A stretch of DNA of 64,000 nucleotides, from positions 930,001 through 994,000 of the forward strand of contig JAFCMP010000190.1 in NCBI GenBank assembly GCA_017506865.1, read 5' to 3'. Within the stretch, counting starts at the first letter, position 1. Each line of letters starts with the position of its first letter. Source of the DNA: Tribonema minus (lineage: Eukaryota > Sar > Xanthophyceae > Tribonematales > Tribonemataceae). The position numbers were made by a program, and so were the translations under genes. Below are positions 40,301 through 49,314 of the stretch, piece after piece. The notes beneath the pieces are model-generated. The model was not told the DNA's origin. It saw only the letters and a program-made list of their open reading frames with translations, and did not search any database.

Positions 40301-41086
40301 GGAGTCGCGGGGGGCAGATGTGTCAGTGCCCTCCGCCAGCAGCCGCGCGGCGCGCCCGACGCCGCCCGGCTGCCGCGCCGTCGCCGCCGCGCGCTCGCGG
40401 ACTGCCGCCGCCGCCTCCGTCATGGACCTAGCGCGACGCGCGCACGCACGGGCGGCGCCACGGCGGCAGAAGGCCAGCGCTGTGCGCGTGAGTAGCTCCA
40501 GCTCGCCTGCCGCGAAGGCCGCGAAACGGTGCGCCCGCGGCAGGGAGCCGTCGGGCACTAGCAGCAGGCACGGCAGCAGATGCAGCAGCTTGCACCATGC
40601 ACCCGCTGTAGCGGACGCCTGCGCCGCTGCCTCGGCACCGTGCGCCTGCGCTACCGCCGTTTGCGCCTCCCGGAGGCCCGCCAGCGTGGCCGTCAAAGCG
40701 GCCGTGAAGTCCGAGCGGTGCTCCAGGCGAATGCGGCGGCCAACCACCAGTTGCTGCTGCAGTACGTAGTCAAAGGAGAGTTCGTCCAGCGCTGCGCGCG
40801 CGGGCGAGAGCGGCGCGAGCGTCCAGAGCGGAAGCGCGCTGCGCCACGTTGGCCCTGCCGCAGCCACCGCGGCAGCTGCGCGGGCGCCGTGGCCCTGCGT
40901 GCCGCCACTGGCTGTAGGGAGGGGGAGAATGGGGGGCAGAGGCGCGACGCCGCGAGGCCCGCGCGGCCGCTGCGTTGTGCTCGCGGGCCGGGATTTGTCG
41001 AGGTGCTTGCGCAGGTACAACTTCGTGAGCACGCACCCGGGCTCCCCGCACGAGACGCATGCGCAGAGTACCAGCTCAGGTTCCAC
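37328..41086 (-). CDS. ORF2 of NL1: reverse transcriptase with C-terminal restriction-like endonuclease
   Basis: 1252 aa counted from a GTG at 41086; the frame is open further upstream through a second Cys/His stretch (ECLTLHRAGEG), so the true start is upstream or shared with the zinc-finger frame. Cys-rich N-terminus (CACVSCGEPGCVLTKLYLRK). Reverse transcriptase ~385-640: FGVGARGGAE, AIDGSNAFNAL, QQGDPLGPL, and YLDD at 549-552. Toward the C-terminus the CCHC finger CPKC...H....C (C999, C1002, H1010, C1015) is followed by a nuclease-like block (FNKFMDIVFG ... VACCIDVTI). This finger plus PD-(D/E)xK arrangement is diagnostic of RLE non-LTR elements, whose protein nicks the target and primes cDNA there. 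No stop interrupts it. Confidence 0.85.
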   Translation of the reverse strand: MEPELVLCACVSCGEPGCVLTKLYLRKHLDKSRPASTTQRPRGPRGVAPLPPILPLPTASGGTQGHGARAAAAVAAAGPTWRSALPLWTLAPLSPARAALDELSFDYVLQQQLVVGRRIRLEHRSDFTAALTATLAGLREAQTAVAQAHGAEAAAQASATAGAWCKLLHLLPCLLLVPDGSLPRAHRFAAFAAGELELLTRTALAFCRRGAARACARRARSMTEAAAAVRERAAATARQPGGVGRAARLLAEGTDTSAPRDSATLHKLQAKHPAGDAPAKLDAAASRARSSVAAAALAAPAPLNCASFTADGLREAILAANPGSAAGPSGLRNSHLQQCVRHTAHTSGRMVDWLLELLAWLGTTAYSTPATLPAPFWRLHAAARLSAVGEKARPIACGDTIRRLFARTFCTDTRDRVSALLEPIGQFGVGARGGAERVALMAQLTHECGGVLLAIDGSNAFNALSRSAVLTAVAEHLPGLYGYVKHIYGPGRAPWLQFGLDGHADAAIILSQQGVQQGDPLGPLLFALALRGTMVAARAKFPQLALPGYLDDLTIMTPSCDAPVLGHVGRAFCFLQQALSELNIQVNVTKCAALVPASGGARERAAAVFAAADVPVPVCDDGVTLMGVPVGTEDFVRTHVAVTLRAPGTDRLVAELVQMEDVQAAFAILRLAVPARAGHVARNTAPSLTHEELRRFDAITLAAVAALAQEPSAGLTPPAHDGAPAAGGNCRSPPAVAAAAAPPSLWAAAVAWVRGADWGGEAPVTLLAHQQVRVHLRLGSGGFGVLGAAPRACAAFAARTLECMGPALAAFPVAARSRVLEHARYGFTFTQIATCLQQLRSGSDDAAAALALLLPSVWYQDWRQDDGAWRALRDLLQRAGGAAGLGMRTRAGARRAAPAAAREPGSAQAPPAAVLPRRQAALSRVLDAALAATQLRRLEAANALEAVAAWRSGASKGAMGFLAQLPSTDPAETMSPPEFRETLRRHLGVERPASAAARCPKCHKTVESGAHLRRCTQGLNVTRHNLLADALFQMLKQVAHLRGLDRDTLAPFRRYAARHGFNKFMDIVFGSNQICLPVPKVQPSADAIAAGRCTKLRGGFEVACCIDVTIRDSSCPSRLRQAQGVARDVQRVLESASQEKIDTYVVSGALDPTTHTLFSAAFDHFGAMSRDTQALLHALAEQSSQGSYNLAQRVAFWRRRTSLALQRALTRVVIDNWNAVIAPDGDVSAYRRIALLQVPRPSPASAEPPAPP

Positions 41087-41121
41087 GGCGCGGTAGGTGC
41101 CCTCGCCAGCGCGGTGGAGGG

Positions 41122-41496
41122 TCAGACACTCGGCGTCACCTGCATACGCGTGAGGAAATCTGCAGGCATATCCGGATGCTCGCGGCGCTGGTGATCCGCC
41201 AGCGCCGTGGCGATGCGGCGCGCCAGCGCCGGCGACGCTGATGTCTGCGCGGTGAGCGTGTGCGCCTCCCCGTTCCTGCGAAGGCGCGGTTTGGGCACTG
41301 GCACCCGAAAGAGGCAGCCAGTGTCATGTAAAGGGCAGCGCGGATAAATGGCAGCCGTTGCAGGCTGAGCGGGTGCCTGCACTGCCTCGGGCTGCGCCGC
41401 CGGCGGATCTGTGCCCGCCGCGGCAGCCGCTGCTGCAGCAGCAGCTGCCGCAAAGGCCGCTGGTGCGGCTCCCCCTGAAGTAGAGTCGAACATCAT
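41122..41496 (-). CDS. zinc-finger-like frame upstream of ORF2 in NL1
   Basis: 124 aa with an Ala-rich start and a possible C2H2-type finger (CPLHDTGCLF...DHQRREHPDMP). It ends 35 nt before the ORF2 start, in a different frame, and lies in the same frame as ORF1 after that frame's stop. R2-type elements carry such fingers at the N-terminus of the RT protein, so this is probably the DNA-binding N-terminus of ORF2, detached by a frameshift. Confidence 0.5.
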   Translation of the reverse strand: MMFDSTSGGAAPAAFAAAAAAAAAAAAGTDPPAAQPEAVQAPAQPATAAIYPRCPLHDTGCLFRVPVPKPRLRRNGEAHTLTAQTSASPALARRIATALADHQRREHPDMPADFLTRMQVTPSV

Positions 41497-41529
41497 TACG
41501 ATGAATGAGGGGAGCGCCGCACCGGCGGC

Positions 41530-43701
41530 TTACAGGCCCGAGGCGCCGCCGCCACCCTCCGGTGCCGGCGGCGGCGCCGTCAAGGTGCAGAGGAAGCGGT
41601 CGGCGGCGGACTGACCCTGAGGCAGCCCGCGCGAAGGGCGTGCAGCGGGGGGTTCCGCCGCCGAGCCCGGCGTGCGCTCAGCAGCCGTGCGCTTGCGGCT
41701 GGGGCGGGGTGTGCCACTGTCGGACATAAGCGCGCTGCTGTCACTGGCAGGCATGGGGGGCTGCCCGCTGCGCGAGGGGGAGCCGCTGCAGCCGCTGCCG
41801 TGCCGAGCCGCTGGCGACGATGCGCGCCGACACCGCGAGCGCCCGCGTGAGCAGGAGCGCGGCGGCTGCCGCGGCGCCGCCGCTGCCTCCGGTGCCACCG
41901 CGGGGTCTGCTGCCGCACATGCGGCCGCTGCCGCTGCCGCGCCGGCAGCACCTACAGCAGGCGGCGGCGCGCCCGCCGCCTCCGCCGCGGCGGCGCCCGC
42001 CGGCGCCGCGCCCGCCGCCTCCGCCGCGGCGGCGCCCGCCGCCGCCGCGCCTGCCGCCTCCGCGCCCGCCGCCGCCGTTGCCCCGTCCGCCGCCACTGCG
42101 GCCGCCGCGCCAGCCGCTTCAGAGCTAGCCTCAAGGTCTCCCGCCACGGGCATGGTGGCCACCGCGCCGGCGGCGTCCGCCGCCGGCACCGCCACGCGCG
42201 CAGCGCGCGCCGCTTCCGCTGTCAGCTGCGCCTCGAGTCGAGCGGTCGCCGCAGCGTTGCGCACCTGCTCTCCTTCGCGCAGGCTCCGTTGCTGCGCCGC
42301 CAGCCGTTCCGCACGAACTTGCTCTGCCAGAGACCGGTCACAATCGGCCTCAGCAGCCCGCTTTCCCGCCTCGGCGGCTGCCAGCCGTGTTGTCAGTGCC
42401 TTGACCTGCTGCTGCAGCCCCTTCCGCGCGGTCCTCCCCTCCATGATGGCCCCCTGCAGCTGCTGAATGCGCTGCTCCTGGCCCAGCTGCGCAGGGTCCG
42501 CGTCGGCCGCCGGCGGCGGCGGCGAGGCGCCCGGCGACGCGCTCGCCCGCGCGGCTGTCGAGGCGGCGGCAGCGTCCGTCGCGGCGGCGCCGGTCGCCGC
42601 CGGCGCTGGGGGCTGCGAGGCGGCGGCGCCGGTGGGCGCACGCTGCGTCGCGGCGGCTGCCGCCGCGGCTGGAGCCGCGGCTACCGCAGGGTCACCGGCC
42701 GCTGTGCCAGTGGCGGCAGCTGGCGTGGTGCAGATGGCGGGGAGCGTGGTGTGTGCGCAACGCGCTGCCCGGCACTGCTGACCTGGGCGCGTGAAGTGCC
42801 GTCGCAGGCTGGACGGGCACGCCGTCAGATTATCTGGGCCCAGCAGCCGCAGCGCTACTTCCGTGCCGTCCACTGTGCATAGGACCGAGTGCGCGAGTTG
42901 CCGCGCCACGCCGCGGGCCACTGTGAGCTCCCAAACACCAGCGGCGCCTGGCGATGCCGCGGACGCCGGCGCCGCGGATGAGGACGCACCGCCAATGCCC
43001 ACGCCACAGGTCTTCAGAGCGCTGGCCAGCAGCAGAAAGGCGGCGGAAGTACCGCCGCCGCCCGCCCGCAAGCGCACCGGCGCGATGGGCACGCCAGGAG
43101 CTGCGAGTGCGGGCGCAAGCAGCATTGCAAGCTGCGCTGCAGACCACGCAGCCGGCGCGCCGCGCACAGTCACCGTGACCGGGGCGCTCATGTCACCAGC
43201 GCGGGCGATGCGCAAGCGGAAGCCGCTGAAGCTGAAGTCAGCGGAGTCGCCGGCCGCGCCGAGAGCCGCGTCAACGAGCGCAGCCGGCACACGCAAGCAT
43301 AGCACGCGGAAGTCATCGCGAGGCGACAGCGGCGCCAGCGTCTCTGCACCCTTGAGCAAGGATGCAAGCGAGGCAGCGTCTACGGCGCCCGCCCTCGCCG
43401 CCTCATGCATGTACGTGAGCGCCGTCGCTAGCAGCTGCTGGCGCACCCGCGTGAGTCGGGCGCGGCGCTGGGCGGCCGCCGCTGGGGTGCTGCGCTCGCG
43501 TTCGTGAGGCTGACGGGCCGGCGCGAGCTCCGCTAACAGTGCGCGGACACTGGCCGGCAAGGCAGCCAAGTGCTCCTGGTTGTAGCAGGAGACAGAATCC
43601 ACCGTAAAGGATGTGTAGTCCGCGCCAGCTGCCGCAGCAGGTGGTACAAACGGCTGTCCTTCTACTGTCTGGCGGCCCTGCAGGCGCGCTGCCGCTGCCA
43701 T
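41530..43701 (-). CDS. ORF1 of NL1, coiled-coil protein (723 aa)
   Basis: Starts MAAAARLQGRQTVEG. Residues ~130-260 form a mixed region with a beta-rich look (VTVTVRGAPAAWSAAQL) that might be RRM-like; then a Cys/His-containing patch (CPSSLRRHFTRPGQQC), an Ala-rich linker, and a clear coiled coil (EQRIQQLQGAIMEGRTARKG). The C-terminus is Ala/Pro/Arg-rich. This suits an RNA-binding ORF1 protein of a non-LTR element; function is inferred. The upstream frame 43774-44079 is in the same frame, divided from it by a single TAG. Confidence 0.65.
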   Translation of the reverse strand: MAAAARLQGRQTVEGQPFVPPAAAAGADYTSFTVDSVSCYNQEHLAALPASVRALLAELAPARQPHERERSTPAAAAQRRARLTRVRQQLLATALTYMHEAARAGAVDAASLASLLKGAETLAPLSPRDDFRVLCLRVPAALVDAALGAAGDSADFSFSGFRLRIARAGDMSAPVTVTVRGAPAAWSAAQLAMLLAPALAAPGVPIAPVRLRAGGGGTSAAFLLLASALKTCGVGIGGASSSAAPASAASPGAAGVWELTVARGVARQLAHSVLCTVDGTEVALRLLGPDNLTACPSSLRRHFTRPGQQCRAARCAHTTLPAICTTPAAATGTAAGDPAVAAAPAAAAAAATQRAPTGAAASQPPAPAATGAAATDAAAASTAARASASPGASPPPPAADADPAQLGQEQRIQQLQGAIMEGRTARKGLQQQVKALTTRLAAAEAGKRAAEADCDRSLAEQVRAERLAAQQRSLREGEQVRNAAATARLEAQLTAEAARAARVAVPAADAAGAVATMPVAGDLEASSEAAGAAAAVAADGATAAAGAEAAGAAAAGAAAAEAAGAAPAGAAAAEAAGAPPPAVGAAGAAAAAAACAAADPAVAPEAAAAPRQPPRSCSRGRSRCRRASSPAARHGSGCSGSPSRSGQPPMPASDSSALMSDSGTPRPSRKRTAAERTPGSAAEPPAARPSRGLPQGQSAADRFLCTLTAPPPAPEGGGGASGL

Positions 43702-43773
43702 GAGGCGACCCGCAGCGGCTCCGCCCTTGCGCCCCGCCGCCGCTACAGCGGGGGGAACGAAGAAGTACTGCTC

Positions 43774-44079
43774 CTAATCAGCAGCCTGAAACATCGCGCG
43801 TGCCTGCTGGTCCAGTTGCTCCCGCGTGAAGGCGGACGAGGCAGCAGTGTAGCTGCCTCGGGGAGTGAAGTAGGCTGCATCGTGGCCGTGCAGCAGCCGT
43901 GCCTCCTCCCGAAGCAGGTTGCTCTTCGCTGTAAGCGACGGGACTGTTGTCGCAATTTTGGCGGCTTTGGCCGCCCACGAGGCAGCAGCGGCGGGAGGGG
44001 TGGTCGCACGACCAGTTGGACCAGCTGGCGTGTCGCCAGTCGCCGCTGGCAGCACCACCTCCATCGCTTCAGATGCCAT
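43774..44079 (-). CDS. short leading frame of NL1, in frame with ORF1
   Basis: 101 aa from the ATG at 44079 (MASEAMEVVLPAATGD) to TAG at 43774-43776. The same frame continues open after the TAG (EQYFFVPPAVAAAG) into the ORF1 ATG at 43701. The two may be one protein interrupted by a nonsense mutation or by stop-codon readthrough. An upstream in-frame ATG at 44187 exists but adds an unconvincing N-terminus. Confidence 0.45.
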   Translation of the reverse strand: MASEAMEVVLPAATGDTPAGPTGRATTPPAAAASWAAKAAKIATTVPSLTAKSNLLREEARLLHGHDAAYFTPRGSYTAASSAFTREQLDQQARAMFQAAD

Positions 44080-44251
44080 GAAACGACTTGAAGTTGAAAG
44101 TGGGGCGGGCCCCTGCCCCGCCCCTGAGACACTGTGGCGGCTGCCCCTCGCTGAGGGTGCCGAGCGTTGGCTGAATAGCAGGCACACAGGGTGGGATTCA
44201 CCAACGTGGCGTCAGCAAAATCTGTAGTTTCGAAGAGTTGAGGTTTGGTGG

Positions 44252-46801
44252 AAACCGAAGTTGTATATTATGTCCTGGACCGCATGGGCTGCGCGCACGA
44301 TAAATCGGGCTTGCAATAACTAAATCTACGGAGGAGCCGGCGGTTCGGCGCTGGCCGGCGAGGGCCGCGGCACTTGCAACAGTGCGATGCGGCGGTAAGC
44401 GCTGACGTCGCCATCAGGGGCAATGACTGCGTTCCAGTTGTCGATCACGACACGTGTGAGCGCGCGCTGTAGCGCGAGGGAGGTGCGGCGGCGCCAGAAG
44501 GCAACGCGCTGCGCGAGATTGTAGCTGCCCTGCGAGCTCTGCTCGGCGAGTGCGTGTAGCAGCGCTTGGGTGTCGCGTGACATAGCGCCGAAGTGGTCAA
44601 AGGCTGCGGAAAATAGGGTGTGTGTAGTGGGGTCCAGGGCCCCTGAGACTACGTATGTGTCTATCTTTTCCTGCGAAGCCGATTCAAGCACGCGCTGCAC
44701 ATCGCGCGCGCCCCCCTGAGCCTGACGGAGGCGGGAGGGGCATGAGCTGTCACGTATGGTGACGTCTATGCAACAAGCTACTTCAAAGCCGCCGCGCAGT
44801 TTAGTGCACCGGCCTGCTGCTACCGCGTCGGCGCTCGGCTGCACTTTAGGGACTGGAAGGCAGACCTGGTTGCTGCCAAAGACGATGTCCATGAACTTGT
44901 TGAACCCGTGGCGCGCCGCGTAGCGGCGGAAGGGGGCAAGGGTGTCCCGGTCGAGACCGCGGAGGTGGGCCACCTGCTTGAGCAGCTGAAAGAGCGCGTC
45001 TGCGAGCAAGTTGTGTCGCGTGACGTTAAGCCCTTGTGCGCAGCGGCGCAGGTGGGCACCTGACTCCACTGGTCTATGGCACTTGGGGCACCGCGCCGCA
45101 GCGGAGGCGGGGCGCTCCACGCCCAGGTGGCGCCGCAGCGTCTCGCGGAATTCCGGCGGGGACATGGTCTCCGCTGGGTCAGTGCTCGGCAATTGCGCCA
45201 AGAAACCCATGGCCCCCTTAGAGGCGCCGCTGCGCCACGCCGCGACTGCTTCCAACGCATTTGCTGCTTCAAGCCGACGCAGCTGCGTGGCGGCGAGCGC
45301 TGCGTCTAGCACCCGTGATAGCGCCGCTTGACGCCGCGGCAGCACGGCGGCCGGCGGGGCCTGGGCAGAGCCTGGCTCGCGCGCCACCGCTGGCGCAGCA
45401 GCGCGGCGCGCGCCGGCGCGAGTCCGCATGCCCGGCCCCGCAGCTCCGCCTGCCCGTTGCAGCAGATCGCGCAGTGCCCGCCACGCGCCGTCGTCCTGGC
45501 GCCAGTCCTGGTACCAGACCGTGGGCAGGAGCAGTGCGAGGGCCGCTGCAGCCTCATCGCTGCCGCTGCGCAGCTGCTGCAGGCAGGTAGCTATCTGGGT
45601 GAAGGTGAAGCCATAGCGGGCATGCTCTAGGACGCAGCTGCGTGCCGCCACTGGAAACGCCGCCAGTGCCGGTCCCATGCACTCGAGGGTACGCGCAGCA
45701 AATGCGGCACATGCACGGGGCGCCGCGCCCAGCACGCCAAAGCCACCGCTCCCCAGCCGCAGATGCACGCGTACCTGCTGATGTGCTGGTAGCGTCACTG
45801 GGGCCTCGCCACCCCAGTCTGCGCCGCGTACCCATGCCACTGCCGCCGCCCACAGAGAGGGCGGTGCCGCCGCCGCCGCAACCGCCGGCGGGCTGCGGCA
45901 ATCGCCACCAGCCGCCGGCGCGCCATCGTGGGCCGGCGGCGTAAGGCCCGCCGATGGCTCCTGCGCCAGCGCAGCCACGGCCGCCAGCGTGATGGCGTCG
46001 AAGCGCCGTAGCTCCTCGTGCGTGAGGGATGGCGCCGTGTTGCGCGCGACATGCCCTGCGCGGGCGGGGACAGCAAGACGCAGAATCGAGAAGGCAGCCT
46101 GCACATCCTCCATCTGCACCAGCTCCGCCACCAGGCGGTCGGTGCCGGGGGCACGAAGGGTCGCCGCCACGTGTGTGCGCACGAAGTCCTCGGTGCCCAC
46201 CGGCACCCCCATCAGCGTGACGCCGTCGTCACATACTGGTACGGGGACATCGGCGGCGGCGAAGACGGCGGCGGCGCGCTCGCGAGCGCCGCCTGAGGCC
46301 GGCACCAGCGCTGCGCATTTCGTGACATTGACCTGAATGTTCAGCTCGCTCAGCGCCTGTTGTATGAAGCAGAAAGCGCGGCCAACGTGGCCGAGCACTG
46401 GCGCGTCACAGCTGGGCGTCATGATGGTGAGGTCATCGAGGTAGCCCGGAAGCGCCAGCTGCGGGAACTTGGCGCGGGCAGCCACCATGGTGCCGCGCAG
46501 TGCCAGCGCGAACAGCAGCGGCCCCAATGGGTCGCCCTGCTGCACGCCCTGTTGGGAGAGGATGATGGCGGCGTCGGCGTGCCCATCTAGGCCAAATTGT
46601 AGCCAAGGGGCCCGCCCGGGGCCGTAGATGTGCTCGACGTAACCGTACAGGCCAGGCAGATGCTCGGCCACCGCAGTGAGGACTGCCGAGCGCGACAGCG
46701 CGTTGAAGGCATTACTGCCGTCAATAGCAAGGAGCACGCCGCCGCACTCATGCGTGAGCTGCGCCATAAGCGCCACCCTCTCCGCGCCCCCCCGCGCGCC
46801 G
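44252..46801 (-). mobile_element. 5'-truncated copy of the same non-LTR element (NL2)
   Basis: Matches the 3' ~2.55 kb of NL1 closely in sequence and 3' UTR. The match breaks off at about 46801 inside the reverse transcriptase. Truncation at the 5' end is what target-primed reverse transcription leaves. It lies immediately upstream of NL1 in the same orientation, so the NL2 3' end abuts the NL1 5' region. Confidence 0.85.
44326..46800 (-). pseudogene. truncated ORF2 of NL2 (RT C-terminal part and RLE)
   Basis: About 825 residues colinear with NL1 ORF2 from LGARGGAERVALMAQ to the stop, with scattered substitutions (CHRPVES against CHKTVES; YGYVEHI against YGYVKHI) and a one-residue length difference. 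YLDD, the CCHC finger and the nuclease block are intact, but the RT N-terminal motifs are missing, so the product cannot be complete. Confidence 0.85.
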
Positions 46802-47256
46802 AGGTTCAACATCTTGAGCTGTGCACCAGGAGCGTATTTGTGGGACTCGTGATGTGGCTGCGTGATTTACAGCTCAGAGTCGGCAATCAATGAAGCGCTT
46901 GAACGTGAAAAATGAAGCTGACAATGAACTTGAAAACACGCTTGCTGCATTCCCAGTGATAGCACCACAGCTCTCTGTATCATCAGTGGCCCTCTGATAT
47001 TGAAGTTTTTGCTGTCGCTGTCACTTCTGCTGCTGCTTTGTGCAGTTTCGATACAGGAGCTTCACGCTCGCTTGGAATTCTTCTCGTCAGACGTTAATTG
47101 GCTCCTGTGCCCTCTCACCGGTGACAACTCCCTGGCCAAGAAGCTGCCAACTCAGCTGGTCCTCTTCTTCTCTTCGTACCTGTCGTATCACGGATTTGGC
47201 ACGTGGGATCGCTTGAGGCTCCTTGACAAAAAGTCACCATGCATGGCCTGCCTGTG
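46802..47256. other. no gene seen
   Basis: Host sequence beside the NL2 truncation point. A plus-strand frame from 47000 starts with a hydrophobic stretch (FLLSLSLLLLLCAVSIQEL), but it runs straight into the hairpin and I do not trust it. Confidence 0.25.
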
Positions 47257-47490
47257 TGAGGTAGGGGTGCATGTGAGGCAACTGTCTATCTGGTTAAGAA
47301 AGTCTGACCAGATAGGGCGCAACCTTTTGTGGTACAGTTGGAAGTGCCCCTGTCTAACTGTACAGTTGGAAGTGCCCCTGTCTAACTGTAAAGACAGGGG
47401 CACTTCCAACTGTACCACAAAAGGTTGCGCCCTATCTGGTCAGACTTTCTTAACCAGATAGACAGTTGCCTCACATGCACCCCTACCTCA
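47257..47490. repeat. near-perfect hairpin, arms ~99 bp
   Basis: Left arm 47257-47355 starts TGAGGTAGGGGTGCATGTGA; right arm 47392-47490 is its reverse complement with essentially no mismatches. The ~36-bp loop is mostly a second copy of ACAGTTGGAAGTGCCCCTG. Immediately outside, the flanks resemble each other for only a few bases. Confidence 0.9.
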
Positions 47491-47705
47491 AACCTGCCAC
47501 CAGAGGTGTCTGAACCTTTCCTGGCAGTTGTGGAACACACGCGGCGGCGAGTGGATGCAGGTGAGCTATATCCAAAGAATATATATATGTAGATATAAAG
47601 TGTACGTGTGTGTGTGTATGCATATATATAGAGCATGCACGGCGTCGAGTCGAGGCAGCTGAGTCATCTTTTCATTTATAGGGTTAGACCTGATCATTGT
47701 ACTTC

Positions 47706-47940
47706 AAGTATGTACTTTTATTAATTCTCGCTCAGGGCGCGAAAAAGCCCAGATGATTGGCATCTAGCTGTAAGGAATCTACATGTCGTATGACAGTCTG
47801 AAAGTGTCGCAACAACAACCACTCAAACGCCGCCGCCGCCAAATGGCATCTCGGGGTCCTCCCCTATGTCCTCCTCCATGTGCCCCCCCCCCCTGGATTC
47901 TGCCATGTGTGTCATGACACGGCCAGAGTACGCCATGTAC
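47706..47940 (-). repeat. retroelement 3'-tail repeat, copy 1
   Basis: On minus it ends GGGCGCGAAAAAGCCC-type stem sequence then AATTAATAAAAGTACATACT. On plus it contains ATGATTGGCATCTAGCTG and CCGCCGCCGCCAAATGGCAT. Almost identical to 48672-48905 and largely to 60830-61015. A further GTACTTTTATTAATT start follows at 47937. Confidence 0.75.
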
Positions 47941-48671
47941 TTTTATTAATTTCGCTTCGCAAGGGGCGCGAAAAGCCCTCTCTTTGGATGTGCACTCAAT
48001 GCAACATTCCTTCTCCGAAGAGAGACTCAAACGCAAACAGGCTTCCCCCTCTTCACACTACCACCAACACCCCACAACCAAACCCTACTTAGGGTTGCCC
48101 AGCCGTGAGGCACACTTGTCCCGTCTTGAAAAAGATTTATGCAGGCCTGGGTCGCCTTTGACAGCGCCTAGAACTGAGGACCATGCTGACACGTCTGAAT
48201 CACGCCTCTAGGCAAAATGATCACTGGGCACCAGGCACTGGTGCTAAGGGTATCAATGCTGTTGCTACGAAGAGTCCAACCCAACCCCAACAAACCCCAC
48301 CCGAACCCCGATCGGTCCCCACTATCATGCTGCACCAAAGTGCCTAAGCTACTGCCTCTACACGACCAGACCCACTTTGAGGCCTCCCGTGTCTCTGCCA
48401 AAATGCTCCTAACCGTGAACAGCTTTGTGCAGGCCTGGGCTACTGGTAGCAGCGCCCAGAACTGAGGACAATGGTCATGGATCACTAAGTGCCAGGCACT
48501 GGTGCTGCAAAGGCTGATGCTGTCACTCCAGCAAGCATATCTACTAAAACCCGCCCTTCTATTTGCTAGTGTTACCCCCCCCGGTGTCCCCGGCCGCACA
48601 CTGGAACCCCTGCTGCGAACTCCTTCCTCCTGCTGCTCCTGCTCCTGCTCCTCCGCGCCGCTCCCGCCAAG
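47941..48671. other. no gene seen; between tail repeats
   Basis: Begins with a related tail start (TTTCGCTTCGCAAGGGGCGC). Two diverged blocks sharing TGTGCAGGCCTGGGCTACTG- or TGCAGGCCTGGGTCGCCT-like words with GCGCCCAGAACTGAGGAC suggest an internal duplication. No coding frame supported. Confidence 0.35.
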
Positions 48672-48905
48672 TATGTACTTTTTATTAATTCTCACTCAGG
48701 GCGCGAAAAAGCCCAGATGATTGGCATCTAGCTGTAAGGAATCTACATGTCGTATGACAGTCTGAAAGTGTCGCAACGACAACCACTCAAACGCCGCCGC
48801 CGCCAAATGGCATCTCGGGGTCCTCCCCTACGTCCTCCTCCATGTGCCCCCCCCCCCTGGATTCTGCCATGTGTGTCATGACACGGCCAGAGTACGCCAT
48901 GTGGA
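48672..48905 (-). repeat. retroelement 3'-tail repeat, copy 2
   Basis: Same sequence and orientation as copy 1, including the shared join AAGTATGTACTTTT. Confidence 0.75.
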
Positions 48906-49024
48906 GCGCTGCCGACAGTGCCGAGCGTAAGCGCGCCAGGGCGATGCCCTTGAGAGCTTAGGGCGCGCTCCTCCGGGCACTGACATCCTGCTGGCATACT
49001 CCGTCGCCACAGCCTCCAGCAGCA

Positions 49025-49085
49025 AGTATGTACTTTTCATGATTCCCGCATAGGGCGCAGAAGTGCCCAGGTGTATTAACACTGA
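49025..49085 (-). repeat. diverged retroelement 3' tail
   Basis: GTACTTTTCATGATTCCCGC then AGGGCGCAGAAGTGCCC: same layout as the other tails (AAGTAT join, stem GGGC.C...G.GCCC) with substitutions. It lies ~290 bp downstream, on the minus strand, of the decayed nuclease fragment and may be its 3' end. Confidence 0.55.
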
Positions 49086-49314
49086 TCAACTGCTTATGTG
49101 CTATGTTAATCAACAATGCCCAAAACCCATCTCCTGGCCAGTCCACATCATGGCCAGTCCATGTCATCGTCCCCTTTTGCTGCACCGTACTCCGCCCCCC
49201 TGCCTGACCCCCCGCACGTGAAGGTAACTTATGTCATGACTCGTGCTGACACTGCCATCTGCAATGTTGCAGACAGCGACGCCCGGATGCGCGACAGCAA
49301 TGTGCGTTTGCGCG

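Larger units (their letters stand above)
37258..44200 (-). mobile_element. RLE-type non-LTR retrotransposon, near-complete copy (NL1)
   Basis: Minus-strand element with, in order, a short leading frame, a coiled-coil ORF1, a zinc-finger frame, and an ORF2 with reverse transcriptase and C-terminal restriction-like endonuclease. Its 3' end (about 37258, CATAATATACAACTTCGGTTT on minus) matches that of the neighbouring copy at about 44252, and neither has a poly-A tail. No LTRs. This domain order is that of early-branching (R2/NeSL/Dualen-like) non-LTR elements. Confidence 0.8.

Noticed and set aside
37822..43507. Many Arg/Ala-rich frames on + and alternate - frames in the NL elements
   Set aside because: GC-rich shadows of ORF1 and ORF2, with no motif; ORF2 carries the RT and RLE signatures.
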